A DNA stretch of 64,000 nt, taken from NCBI RefSeq assembly GCF_037038585.1, contig NC_092520.1, positions 121,986,001 through 122,050,000 of the forward strand, given 5' to 3'. The notes under the pieces are model-generated. The model was not told the origin of the DNA. It worked only from the letters and a program-made list of their open reading frames with translations, and searched no databases. The position numbers were made by a program, and so were the translations under genes. Every line of letters starts with the position of its first letter. Positions within the stretch are counted from its first letter, which is position 1. Source of the DNA: Patagioenas fasciata. Lineage: Eukaryota; Chordata; Aves; Columbiformes; Columbidae. Positions 10,796 to 23,253 of this stretch are shown here, piece after piece.

Positions 10796-13700
10796 AGAAA
10801 TGCAGAAATGCACAGATTCAAGAAGAGAAATATTGAAACATGACTAGTCATTCCAACGAGGTAAGTTTTACACATCATCAACTGAAGTAGGTGATTTTAT
10901 TTTTATTTTGTAACATTTATTTATTTTTACTTATACAGCTACTCCATCATATATTCCAGACACACTTCCTTCAGGAACCAAGAGGATAATTCTGGCAAAT
11001 AAAATTTTAAAATCTGGGTGGTTTTATTAGGCATAAAAATTTAGTAATAAAATTACAGTGAGAACACCTACCCTTGGGCGATCAGATAGAAATTTGACTA
11101 GATACATAGTGGCTAGAACCCTTTTGATTACAACATGAAGCAGCTCATATTGGACAGTTTTACCTGCAATGTATCAGTGACAGGCATTCTTGTCCCAGGT
11201 TTTGGGGTTTTTTTATGTAGCAGAAAATACTCCAAAAGAAATTATTGTTGTGCTTTCTTACTTCTCCAACTCTACCTCTCCTTCATTATCTTTACAAACA
11301 CAATAACCCTGATTAAACTGTATGACTTAGATTGTATAGGCTCAAGTAATACAGACAGGTAATAAAGTTGGCAAAGAAGAGTGGCCGCTGGGGAATACAC
11401 AAGCACACTTGTACGCACACAGTCACAACATTCACTAATGAGCAGGCATTCAAATATATTTGTCTTATTCTAAATCAAGTCTATATATTCTTAGTCACTG
11501 TCATTTTCCCTTACCAAACCCAGTCCTCAGTTCATACACAAAGTGCTGTGTACTGGCTTCAGCATTTCTAAACAGACGAACAAAGTAACAGGAGAAACTG
11601 AGTGACAAAAATTTGTCTTCATCTCCTCCTTGTGTTACTTGTGTGTCATTCCTTCTTCCCACTCATAGCAGGTTATACATCCATCAGTTTATGATAAACC
11701 TTTTAAAGCAGGTATGTCACATGAATGGAGCACTGTGAATACCTGAGCTGCCTGTACAGTGACATCTCCAGTTAATGCAAGAGACTTTTGAGATCAGCAG
11801 TCAACCTCTGAATTTTAAATGGAAGCTTTTGCAGAGATGGGTAGCAGGACAATAGTAATTTCTTTGAGTTATTTTCATTTCTTGCTGAAGTCTATTATTG
11901 ACTTATTTAAAATTTAAACTGAAAAGGAAAAATGGACAAACTGGTTGGCCAAGTGAACTAAGGAAAAGGAACAGTTGTAACTTGGCACCCTTTACCCTGA
12001 AAAACCATCAAAGATCCAGCTTTTCTTCTTGCATTCATTTTCTCTGTTTCTGCAAATATCCCTCCCTATCTCCCTGTGATGAAAGGGAAATCCTAGTCTC
12101 TCTTAAGCCCATGCAACCCATCTTCATTCTGCTTAGAAATGTCCCTGCTGTGATCAGCAAACCTTGGACATGAAATCAGAGTCAGTAGAAGACTGCTGGC
12201 ATTGCAGAAACTGAGGCACCTCCCTATAGCTTTACTATTATATACCTAAATGTCTTGCCCACAGACCTCACCAGAAACCAATGGTATAATCTGGTTGCTG
12301 GTAACCACGTAATACAGCACAGCACAGCACGCTACCAGAATCTGCGCTGAGCAAAGAGCCAAAGCTGTGCTAGAACGAGTGGTGCCTTATCACTACAGAA
12401 AACAAATGAGTCAAAGTCTAAGGTAAATCTGAAACCTCAATTTAAAGAGTTGTGCTGATGTTAAACTCAATGCATTAACAATTCAGCTTCTGTTAACAGC
12501 TGAGGGTAAAGTGTAACAATGGGTAAACTGAGGTAAAACCTAACAAGAACAAAAAAATCCTATAGCACAACCTAATGTCATGTTAAAAATAAATCTGCCA
12601 GAATCACTATATCTGTAAGGAACTCTGAAGTGACTGAAGGCAAGGCATCAGTTACAACACAGCAATCTCTTGGCCCAGCAACATCCCAAGATTTGTCCCA
12701 AGATCACAATGTTTCTCAAACTGAAATAGTAACTTAGCTCATGAACACACAGAACTAGCAGAAGGAAAAAGTTTCACAAGTGCCATGAGGCTTAAGATGG
12801 ACTCTGGAATTTTGACAAGAGAACCAACATCTTAGGACACGTAATGCATCAAATATGACACTAGTACTGACTGTAAGAACATATTGCTGACATGCATGGA
12901 TGACTGGGTTGGTTACATACTGTGTATGCTTAGGTCAGTCATTCATAGCACACACTGTGCAAAACTGCATGTTGATATTTACAGGTTCTTGGGTCAACTA
13001 TATCCAGTTCCTAGGAAAGCAAATCATCCATAGTATGTTGTGTGCCAAGGCATGTTGAAATCTGTCATTTCAATAGTCCTCAGAAAGTATACCAGCACGC
13101 TTACAAGACCTGTGTCTGGCTGCTACTTCCACCTGTCAATTATATCACTTTCAAAAATAATAAAATGCAGAGTGTTTCAGAGATAATGTAAACAAATATT
13201 AACATATTTCATACTAACCACATATAATAAAAAATATAAAAATTATTAACCTCAAAATGATCATATTTTTAAGACTGGAAATTAGTATTCTCTTTGATGA
13301 AAAGTGTGATTTTTTACTCTTTTCTACCCCTTTCCAGAATACTTCTAAGGTTTCTTCACCTTCATCAAGAACAGGTTTTTTTCATATAGAGCTTAAAAGT
13401 GTTATAGGTTTCCTGGTTTGTTTATTTTGTTAAGTTGTCCCTCAATAATCTATTAGCAACAATTAACTTCCAATAAAGTCAACAAATCAAGCTCTCTTTC
13501 CAAAGGCTAGGAAAAAGAAAAAAAAAAAAAGTAAAAATCACCACATATCAATACAGATTCATCTGGACTTGTTCCTAAATCAAAAGAAAATTGAAAATTT
13601 GAGAAGATTCAGTATAACGAAATCCCAAGCTCCTGTGGAGGAAATAGACCTTGTTTAATTTTACCCATCCTCTGGCCTCTTCAAATTTGCAACTTAAAAT

Positions 13701-16700
13701 CTATCTGAAGAGGCATTCACTAAGAAAGTAACACCACTAATCAACAAATAATGTCACTTAACAAGCAGTAATGCTAAGAGAAGCAGCAAAATACTGAATA
13801 ATCACTAGACAGTATTTAACTTCAGAAGGAACAATGAATATTTAGAAATATTAACTCGGGAATGTATAAAGAAGTAGCCTGCACCAGAAACCTGACCATA
13901 TGTTATATTAATGAGGAAATATATCAGTAAGAGAATGTATTACCACGTATTCTTCACATAGAAGGTTAATATTCCACAGGAAAACATTAGCAGACTTGCT
14001 TTAATATATTCAGTCACTATTAATAATGAAAGTTTACACCATCTCTATTACGATCGCAGAGCAAGCAAAACTTCTTCTGTGCCGAAAAAAATGCTTTTAA
14101 GTACCCTTCTTTGCTATTAAAAGGTACAGCTCCCTGTAGTGAAAATCTTCACTGCAGAATGTTATTTCAGTGGGTCGTTCATAACTCTATCACTAACAAT
14201 TTTGCTGTAGAATAAAAATCATTGAAGCAATTTTGGTCATATAAAAATGAGCTTGCTTGTTGAGGGAAGCTCCTAAATGCATCTTCTGTAAGTATCTTCT
14301 GTGATACTCAAGCGATGAAATTGCTGAGACAGAGTAGGTTTGGTTGCTTGCATGAGAAAAATACTGTGTCCAGGGCTTTTTTTTACTTTCTTTTTCCCTA
14401 CATTACTACCAGTTTCAATCACCTTAATAAAGTCTGTGTAGGCATAACAAAATAAACTTTTATATTAATACAGAAATAAAGGGCATCTCTGTGAAAAATG
14501 CTTTTTAAAAGAGAGCTCAAACAAAGCACAATTCATTTCAATCAATTTTTAGTGTTTCAATGATAGTGACATGCTGCTAAATAACAGCTCAGAGGAAACA
14601 ACAACCTGGCAGAACAAGTAAACTATTTAACAGGCAAATCTGATTTACAAGTGGGAAACAATTTCTTGTTCACCAGTCATCAGAATTATCCTAGCTGCAA
14701 ATCTCTGATTCTGTGTGAAATGCTACTGAGGGGTGAATAACACAATGAATATTCATGTAAAACTATAAATGAACTTGTTTCATATCCACATTACTTCTGT
14801 TTGCTTTACACAAATGTAAAAGGATGTCAAGCATCCCCCAGAATACGGTTCATGAAAACAAATTCCAGTTTTCCCTGTGTGAGTCCTGAGGGAAGCTACC
14901 ACTTTTAAAATACAGTGTGTATGCAACTCTTCCCTGCAGGACAATTTTGCACAAATTTTTTTCATTGCACAAAGCAACAACAGTACAGAAACCTCACCTC
15001 AGTTTATCACAAATACTTTAAAATTTGAATAACAACCTACCTATACAAAGCCTGTTTTCAGTATCACCCGTTCAATAAGCTTAATCAGCTGAGGACAATG
15101 TGAGATGTTTGTATGTAGCTTTAACAAGACAAGATAAAGAAGAATACATTTTTCTACCAGCTGTATTATTTTCTAAAATGAAAGGGGAGAATACCTGGCT
15201 GTAATCTTAATCCTCAAGAAAGATAAGTGAGATAACACAGCTGAGTTTTGCAAGACTCAAAAACAGGACAGTGAATTTTATGATTTATGACAAGCCTCCA
15301 GTAGAGAGAAGCCTCAACACAAAGAAGAGCGTGAGTAAACCTCCTTAATCCTCTTGATTTGTTCATCAGCATTTCTTATCATTAGAAGCACCTTTGCCTT
15401 TTACTGTTCGTATTTCTCCAAGCAGAAAAAGTTTCCCAAGTTGACTTAAACCAAGGGCTGTGGCTCTGAAGTCCTAACACTAGCACAGACAAAAGTGACG
15501 CTGGTCAGCATCACTGTGGGCTGCCCAGCTGCTTCCCACTGCTGAGATGCCATCACTACTTTCAAACTGGAACTAGTTCTCCACAGCCCTGTTCTGCAGA
15601 GCCAAACAATCATGACTGAACCACAGACAGTGATCTCCGGCATGGTGCTGCATTGTGCAGCTCTGAGAAGCAAAACAAAAAAAGAATCCCCAAAAAGTCA
15701 GTTCTTGATGCTCAGAAAACTAAAACATAAGTAACACATTTAAAACTGGTTCAGAGACAAAATGAACAAGGAAAACTGCTTGTGGCTGGAAATCAGCAGA
15801 CAGAAACACAAGTCCTTTCTCTGGTTGTTTCCTGACCTATGCTCAGCTTAGGCTGGACATTAAGTAGCTTGGGAGGAACACAACCCTGTTCTCCTCTTCT
15901 GCTCATGGGGATCTATGGATGACCAGGGGAGATGAGGCATTCCTTGCAGTAGAAGTCACTGGATACAACTCTCCTGTACAAGGACCCGATTCAGACACTT
16001 TGCAGAGGTTGTGACTAACACACAGCTGTACATCATTATTTCAGAATCTATTATTTTGCTTCTATTTTGTTCTAGGACAACAGAAATACTAATTTAGGTC
16101 AGTAACCCATTTATGCTACGGCAAAGCACTAGTATACCAAAGTCTAGCAAATGTATACTTTTATGCTAACAGCGTGATAATGCTGTTATAACATTTATCA
16201 ATTTCCTTTCAACTTCTTCAGTGTTTTAAAGCTTAAACATTTACAAACTATTTGAATCAACTGTTATCTATCTACATTTAATTTCCAACCTCTCTCCAAG
16301 TTACTTGCAGCCATAAACCATTTCAGGATCAACTAAGCAGAAACGCAGTAATGGATACATTTGAAGTTTTTGTTAGGTGTGCTGATGAAACATGTGCAAG
16401 TACATCCACAGACAGTGGGAGGTGCAAAAATCCATTCCAGAGCAACCTTAAAACAGGACACATAATGACAAGATGGCAATGAACAAGAGAAATATCCTGC
16501 TTTCCAGAGGTGTCATTTCCATATGCTGGTAATATACTGCTGACAACTGACAATCACACGCAGGTCTGACTATAGGATCACATAGAGACCGCCTCTTCCC
16601 CCCCAGGACATTTTCACTTAACGTGTTGCCAACCATCTAGTTCCAAAAGGCTTTGAGTTGCAAACCGTAAGGTTTAATTCCACACTATAGAGATAAGCCA

Positions 16701-16825
16701 GGCACAGAGCTAAGGACATCTAACTACATACAAGGGCCATAGAGACCATGGTAGCCCTCAGCAATGGGATGGATACTCACAGTTTCAATAGCAGATCTAT
16801 GAGTAACAAACTCATAGAAGGAACG
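5481..16825. other. Long AT-rich unassigned stretch with simple repeats
   Basis: No gene or recognisable transposon is seen in these 11 kb. Low-complexity tracts are A19 at 7583-7601, a T-rich run at about 7792-7818, an AT-rich direct repeat (AATTATAAT) at about 8819-8852, A28 at 10766-10793 followed by two copies of GCAGAAAT, three copies of CAGCA at about 12316-12330, and an A-run near 13519-13531. Short open stretches here have no recognisable protein content. This is probably intron or intergenic DNA. Confidence 0.6.
10766..10793 (+). repeat. Poly(A) tract, 28 bp
   Basis: There is an uninterrupted run of 28 A. It is followed directly by a short duplication of GCAGAAAT. No AATAAA signal sits 10-30 bp upstream, and I recognise no retrocopy body before it. 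It is most likely a simple mononucleotide repeat. Confidence 0.9.
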
Positions 16826-17769
16826 GCTGGCCACTTGGGAAGAATATAAGGCTGTTGTCAGAGGATGTAGAGAGGCAACTAGGAAAGCTAAGGTCTCCTT
16901 GAAATTAGACCTTGCAAAGAAAACAGAAAGAGCTTCTTCAAATACATGGCAGATAAAACTAACACCAGAGAAAATGTAGGCCCACTGATGAAGAAGGTGG
17001 GTTCCCTGGTGACAGAAGATACATAGAAGGCAGAGTTACTGAATGCCTTCTTTGTCTCTGTCTACACTGCTGGAGGCTGTCCTGTGGAGCCCCGTACCCC
17101 TGAGGCCCCAGACGAAGGCAGGACACTGGAGGAGTTTGCTTGGTTGATGAGGACTGGGTTAGGGAGCAATTAGGCAATCTGGACATTCCTAAATTCATGG
17201 GTCCAGTAGGTCGAGAGAGGTTCTCCTTCCCCTTTACTCTGCCCTGGTGAGACCACATCTGGAATATTGTGTCCAGTTCTGGGCCTCTCAGCTCAAGAAG
17301 GACAGGGAACTGCTGGAGAGGGTCCAGCACAGGGCAAAGAAGATGATTAAGGGAGTGGAGCATCTACCTTATGAGGAAAGGCTGTAGGAGTTGAGTCTCT
17401 TTAGTGTGGAGGAGACTGGGGAGTGACCTCATTGATGTGTATAAATATGTAAAGGGTGAGTGTCATGAGGATGGAGCCAGGCTCTTCTCAGTGACAACCA
17501 ATGATAAGAGAAGGGGCAATGGATGCAAACTGGAACACAGGAGGTTCCACTTAAATATGAGAAGAAACTTTTTCACAGTGAGGGTGACAGAGCACTGGAA
17601 CAGGCTGCCCAGGGAGCTTGTGGAGTCTCCTTCTCTGGAGATATTAAAAACCCGCCTGGACACCTTCTGTGTAGCCTCATCTAGGTGTTCCTGCTCCGGC
17701 AGGGGGATTGGACTAGATGATCTTTCGAGGTCCCTTCCAATCCCTAACATTCTGTGATTCTGTGATTCT
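16826..17769 (+). mobile_element. CR1 LINE copy with large internal deletion
   Basis: This is a plus-strand CR1 relic. From about 16826 to 17208 it carries the linker between endonuclease and RT. In shifting frames one reads KAVVRGCREATRKAK, then NAFFVSVYTAGGCP, then LEEF, ending at the RT entry codons before MGP. At about 17208 it jumps to the region after RT (TAGGTCGAGAGAGG onward). Compared with the copy at 3541-5125, about 0.95 kb is missing, that is the whole RT catalytic core. The join shares only two bases (AG). The C-terminal domain follows (17404-17757), then the 3' UTR and the octamer tail ATTCTGTG ATTCTGTG ATTCTA ending near 17769. The sequence around the join and 3' end is close to the first copy, so both belong to one subfamily. 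They lie in opposite orientation. Confidence 0.92.
17404..17757 (+). pseudogene. CR1 ORF2 C-terminal domain, stop lost by frameshift
   Basis: The 117-codon open stretch contains the CR1 C-terminal landmarks [58 protein letters not shown] and [14 protein letters not shown]. In the related copy at 3622-3921 the protein ends FLCDLI and a stop. Here one base is missing in that segment (TTCTGTG in place of TTCCTGTG), so the frame runs on through the 3' UTR for about 25 codons. Upstream, an in-frame TAG near 17386 and the internal deletion separate it from any start. It is a dead remnant. Confidence 0.88.
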
Positions 17770-20700
17770 ACATGGAACTGCAGCTACAGCTGGCTCAACC
17801 AAACCCTGGGCTGCAATTTTTCTGAAGTTTTTCTGTGTGTCCTGACCATGTAACACTAGCATCATTCTGATTTTAAAATGGAAGAATAAACTTGACTTCT
17901 AAATGAGTAAAGTAAAAGAATTAAGTTTTAAGCCTGGTGTTTCACCCTTTGTCCGAACTGGGAGGAGTAGAATGGAAGTAGTAAATCAAAGAGTTGGAAT
18001 TAGAGCTGCTGAATAAAAGGTGAATTATTTAAGGATGGTTTGGAATACCAGCAAGCAAGGCCATCCAATTCCTCCTTTTCTTTCTCTCATGCGTGATTCT
18101 TGTCCCCTGTACACTCATGCAAACATTTAGGAGATGCCTTTGGCATCTGACAGAGGACACACCAGTATGTGCTGGTCACTTGTTCCCTGGCAACAGGGCT
18201 TTTTTCTCTTAGTAACAGAAAGAGAAAAGCAAAGCTTTTCCAGAGAGAAAAGAGTACAGACATGAAAAGTGAAAACAGTGGTGTCCAGTGTCAGTAGATC
18301 CTTTAGCTTAGACAATAAAAAAAAATATATCTTAAACAGCAAACACAAGTTTTATAGTACAGCTCTTTGTGGGAAAGATGGCTGCTTCAGATCTCTACAG
18401 CACTGGCAACATAGGGATCCTAACCGAGTCAGTTTGTGGACATCAACATAAAAAGACTGTTAAAAATAAACTAAAAAACTGAAAATAAACTAAGCATTTA
18501 ATTAGTGGATTTCATCTGCAGCTCTAATGAGCCTTTGATTTCAGGAATCGTTGCATGTGTCATAAATACTTATTCTGGGAATCTGAAACATCCATGGGGG
18601 GAAAAAAAAAGGTTATTATTTTTCCTTTTTGTCTGCTCCCAAATGTTCTTGTACCGCATCTGTGCATCTGCGTGACAGCTTCAAAAAAGTCACTTCCCGG
18701 GTCTTAGCAAAACAATTCAGACATACATTCAGCTAATTTCAGAACTACTTTTAAAATGAAACCTTACCATAATTGATAAAGAAAACTGGAACCGTTTTTT
18801 TTCCCTGATTCCCAGCAACCCCATTCAGCCCCTGCATTACATCTTGCTTCATCTTGTAACATGCTGTAGCCAGGAGTAGTTTTGTTGCACTTTGGGTGCA
18901 AATTTTGCCTGCAATGAATGCCTGGGTTGTTCACACCAGCAGAACAACACTATCCCATGCTGTTTCTTATGCATAATCCTTAACTACTAAGTGACTCAGG
19001 AACCAAGGCCTCTCTCCTGGTTTCCTAAGCTCCTGGGCCACCTTTGTTTTGGTTTGAACTTCATTTGCTGAGTTTAATTTGTGTGCTAATTAAATGTGCT
19101 CCTGCAGTGTTATCGACTGCTGCAGCTTCATTTAGGTGATTTGCAAGGGGGTCCTCAGGATCTGTCAAAGGGCTCGTTTATTCAGTTGTCCTTCAGCTCT
19201 GTCCTGGAGATCGTTAGAGCAACCTGCTAGAACCCTGAGATGCTGCAAGACCTTTCAAAGGAACAGAAGAGGATTCAGAAGTTGCCCAGGACGTGGAGGT
19301 TATGGGAGTGGGAATGAGAAGGAGCAAAAACTCTTTTATTACTGCTCCAGACATTGCAAACTGCAAGAGCCAGCTGCAAGTGAGAATTAAGAAAAGCCAA
19401 AGCTTTTTAGCCTGGCCTCTTAGAAACTAATGCCTAGGCACTCAGGCTGCCTTCTGTGTTTTTCTCCCAAGACATTTTTAACCTCATTACTAAATTTCAT
19501 TGAAACTCACCAAATAGCAATTCTGAGTAATAAACCATTATACTCCTACTGTGTTTCACAAAACTGGTGCCTAAGCAGTGGGAAGTGACTTCACAGGCTA
19601 CAACACAAGCTCAACTTTTCCATGGTACCAGAAATATTTCTTGAAAAGCTCAGGAAAATACTTCAGTCAGAAAATGTCTTCTGAGGCAACAGAAAACTTA
19701 TCCACAAGACACAAATGCATGGAAAGTCAAGCAATACTGCTCTAGAAATGGGGTTTTTCAAGATCATCTATGCTGCACAGACTGATCACAAATATTTTGC
19801 AGAACTGAGAGACAAAAATACAACTAAAATATGAGTTCCAGAACAAGGGGATCTAGAAAAACACAGGAAGAGAATAAATACATTTTTAAAAATTCAGAGG
19901 TAAAGGTCCTCTAAGATGAGGAGAAATTAAAAAAAGCATTTATAGACCTCTCTGGAACTCTTCTTTGCATTTGAGATGAAGTAGCTGGCACTGCAAAGTG
20001 TTGCCCACAGCATATTCTCTTCTGTCCAAGGAATAACGGCTTGCACACATTTTGGAGGAATAAATGAAAATACCAGCTAAAAATTACCTGTCACTCTTTT
20101 ACTGATGCCTGGGAACAGATAGAAAAAGCATGGACATAAAACTCAAAATTCTAGCAAGACTGACTGTTTTTACAAGTTTACTTTCCTACCCCTTCTGTAG
20201 ACATAATTTTTAGCTGGATCCCTTTGTCAGCCAAAATGGTAGAAATACTTCGAAGCACACTGTACTTCATTGTACTCAAATTCCATTTTAGATTTACCAC
20301 TCTCATTTGTCTCCAGACCTGCATTTTCCCTTATCATCCACTCTCCCAACAGCACAGCAGGTGAGGGAAGCACCTGTGCAGCAAACATGAGTGAGTCAGA
20401 GGACAAGGCTGAGCACCACTGCTTTCTCCAGAAAGGCCAGTAGTAGATGATGGCTGATGCTGCCCTGGTTAGAAACCATGAGAGGGAAGAGAGACAAATG
20501 AAAACAAAAAAGTCTCTTTAAAACTAAGTTAACTGCTGCAGAGATCTGCAGTTCAGGAAACAACGAAGCAAGTTGCAGGATGCAGAGATTTCAGGCTGTT
20601 GGATTTTGGAGGTGGCAGGAAAAATATCGAGTCAGCTGAACCTGAGGGACACCACAACACCTGAAACACTGAGTAGCCCCAGAAGGTCCTGAGGTTCTGG

Positions 20701-23234
20701 CCTGAAAGGCATGACTGTCTGTGACACTTAGTCTTCTTTGTTACTTATCTGGTATTTCGTTTAGGTATATTCTCAAGCTCCCTCACTGCCTTAATGTTAT
20801 CTCCAGATCTGATATTAGAATAAACAGGTTATATATCACGGGTATGAGTTGCAGATCACATCAGCAACCTTAGTCTTACATGTTAAGGATTTTTATCTTT
20901 CCTCCTGTAAGATCAAGTAGAAAGGACAGAAAAAGTAATGCAGAAATAAGATATACAAGTAGAAATATGAACAAATACAAATTTGCATCTTAATAACTTT
21001 GTTATACAGAGCTCAGCATAACTATTTGCATTATTTGCTATGTATATCTCCTTGCTTAATGTCCCTTATCCACTTGTTTAAAATGGATTATCAGATATAG
21101 AAAGGTTACTGAGGAAATATTTTTGAGGACTTAGATTTAGCAAATTTCACATTTCACAAGCTTATATATACTGATACTACATCTAGGCCAAAAGATATGA
21201 TACAATGAGAAAAAAACTTGTGAGAACAGAAATAGATATATATATATAGCAACTGGGTCACCTTCACCGATAATATATACAGAACATATAATCTATCAAT
21301 ACACATACATGCATATATACTGTCTACGTCAGAGTCCACATATCAGTGTCCCTTTATCAAAAACAAAGGAAGAATTAGCTAAAATTTAAAAGGACAACAG
21401 AAATTCGAAGGCAAAAGACAGCCTGCTTGAGAAGGGAATACGAGCAAGTTATAGAAATACAGCTTGACTGACTGGGTGAATTTATATACTCTGAATAAGT
21501 GGGAAGACAAATTGATAAAGACCAAAGTGTGCCTTCAGTTTCCCACTTGTTTCTTAAGAAATGAAAGTTTTCAAATAAAGACTATGAGTCTTTATGTAGA
21601 AAAGTGATTTTGCATGCTTATCCCCACTCCCTATAAAAACACGCTTTTTACGAAGTTTTATTGTATATTTTTCCCACTGAAAGAGAATGTATAGTAGCTT
21701 AGTACAAGAAATACAAGTTTATTTTCAAATAAGCTGGAAGAGGTATCTGTAGCCTTCAAAAATGAACCTTAGCAAATAGACCTACCTTTGTTCCAGTTTT
21801 CTCGTCTGTAAATAAGGATAATTACACTTATCTCTTTTGAAAAGCAATAAAATGAGTAGGTGATATGTAAGAACTTTGTATCTGCCTAAGATCTAGGTAA
21901 CATTACTGCTATCATTACTGCTATGGTAATTTCATGTTTTGCCTACAAAAGTACAGAAAAGGGAACTTGACGTTTAAAAAAAAAATTTTAAAAAAATCAA
22001 CAATTCTAAAAATTCTCAAGGCACCTTTCAGTACTCCTTTTACCTTACTGAAGAGCTACAGAGAGACCCATAAAGCAGATCTTATCTGTTTCCATTCTGC
22101 TGCTTCTCATCAAATCCGTTTGCTTTATCGGGTTAGCAAACCACAGGACATTTTCTATCTTATCTCTCACGAGAAAGATTACAGACACGATATGAATTAA
22201 AGTCAGCCTAAAGATTGCCCAACTTCTAAGAAACATCATAGTTCCTCAAATGAGCTCTTCTTTTCTTTTGCTTTTATTCCTTAATTTTTCTACACTAAGG
22301 AAATTCATTTAATCTACACTTATTTATAAACATGCAGTTTTATATCTTCACATATATAATATTTTATAAGAAAAGTCTTGCTGAATAAAGGGAAAAAAAC
22401 CTTTTGAAAACACAGTAAGTAATCCTCTACTTAATGTAGGAATCCATCATTTCTGACTTCAAAGTTTCAGTCTAGTAGAACAGTATGTACATTTACATCA
22501 ATGAAGTACCATGGATTTTACAGGTTTGCATCCTTTTTTTTTTTTTCTGGTCTATACATGGCAAAAATCAATTCCTGATGATATATTTAAACCAACTTTT
22601 AAATAAAAATAACTTGAAACCCCATTTGTTCTTTTTGTTGTTGTTGTTGTTTTGTTGGTGGTGGTGGTGGTTTTTTTAACTTATGGAGAACTTTCCTAGT
22701 TGTGCAGCTGCCTTAGAAGATTAAGAAAAGAATCAAAACAGGATATCAAGTGCTTTTTCTTCATGTAACATAATGGGATAATTTAACCTCTCATGAAAAT
22801 GGATGGTCGCTATCAAATGAAGAACATAACCTTCACTGTATTTTCATATGCAACAAAAACCAGGCTTTTGTAATGCTTGCCAAAGCAATGTCTGGTAAAC
22901 TAGCAATAAAACTGATAAGGGGAAAAAACATCTATCCAGCCTTTTATGTCCAATGGTGGGAACTAAGAACCAAAACCAAGAAACGACATCAAGAAAGCTT
23001 AAAAAAAAAAATCTGCCTTTATACTTGCAGCAATCCTTTGAAATCTTACCAAGTTTTTGGGTGTTTTCTTAAGAGTTATTCCTGTTATACCAAATCAATG
23101 GATGATTAGGCATTTTATCTGTCATAGTATGTGCATTGTTTAGAAAAATGTCGGATAAAGAACAGAGGAGGCGATTTTTACATTCAAACCACTTACTATG
23201 GTATGTGTTTGCCACTTAATCAATATCTTAGCAA
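17770..23234. other. AT-rich unassigned sequence, few simple repeats
   Basis: I see no gene or known transposon. Simple sequence includes a (TA)n run at about 21235-21247, a 12-bp tandem duplication (ATTACTGCTATC) near 21904-21927, an A/T alternating block at about 21975-22000, a T-run at about 22520-22537, and a TTG then GTG microsatellite at 22636-22670. Short ORFs here (for example 19136-19390 plus, 22485-22679 plus) are either composed of the microsatellite or have no recognisable content. Confidence 0.6.
22636..22678 (+). repeat. (TTG)n/(GTG)n microsatellite
   Basis: About five TTG units change into TGG/GTG units and then a T-run. This is a compound trinucleotide microsatellite and is likely polymorphic in length. 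Confidence 0.85.
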
Positions 23235-23253
23235 TGCCCCCACCTGGTGGCCA
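23235..23253 (-). promoter_or_regulatory. Candidate CTCF binding site
   Basis: Read on the minus strand the 19 bases are TGGCCACCAGGTGGGGGCA. Compared from memory with the vertebrate CTCF consensus YGRCCASYAGRKGGCRSYA, 18 of 19 positions agree. The mismatch is G for C at position 15. CTCF is the zinc-finger protein that anchors chromatin loops and insulators. The surrounding DNA is AT-rich, so a match this long is unlikely by composition alone. It lies in no recognised repeat. Occupancy cannot be inferred from sequence. On this reading the motif points toward lower coordinates. Confidence 0.5.

Noticed and set aside
16959..17750. Minus-strand ORFs at 16959-17363 and 17463-17750
   Set aside because: They are antisense to the plus-strand CR1 copy.
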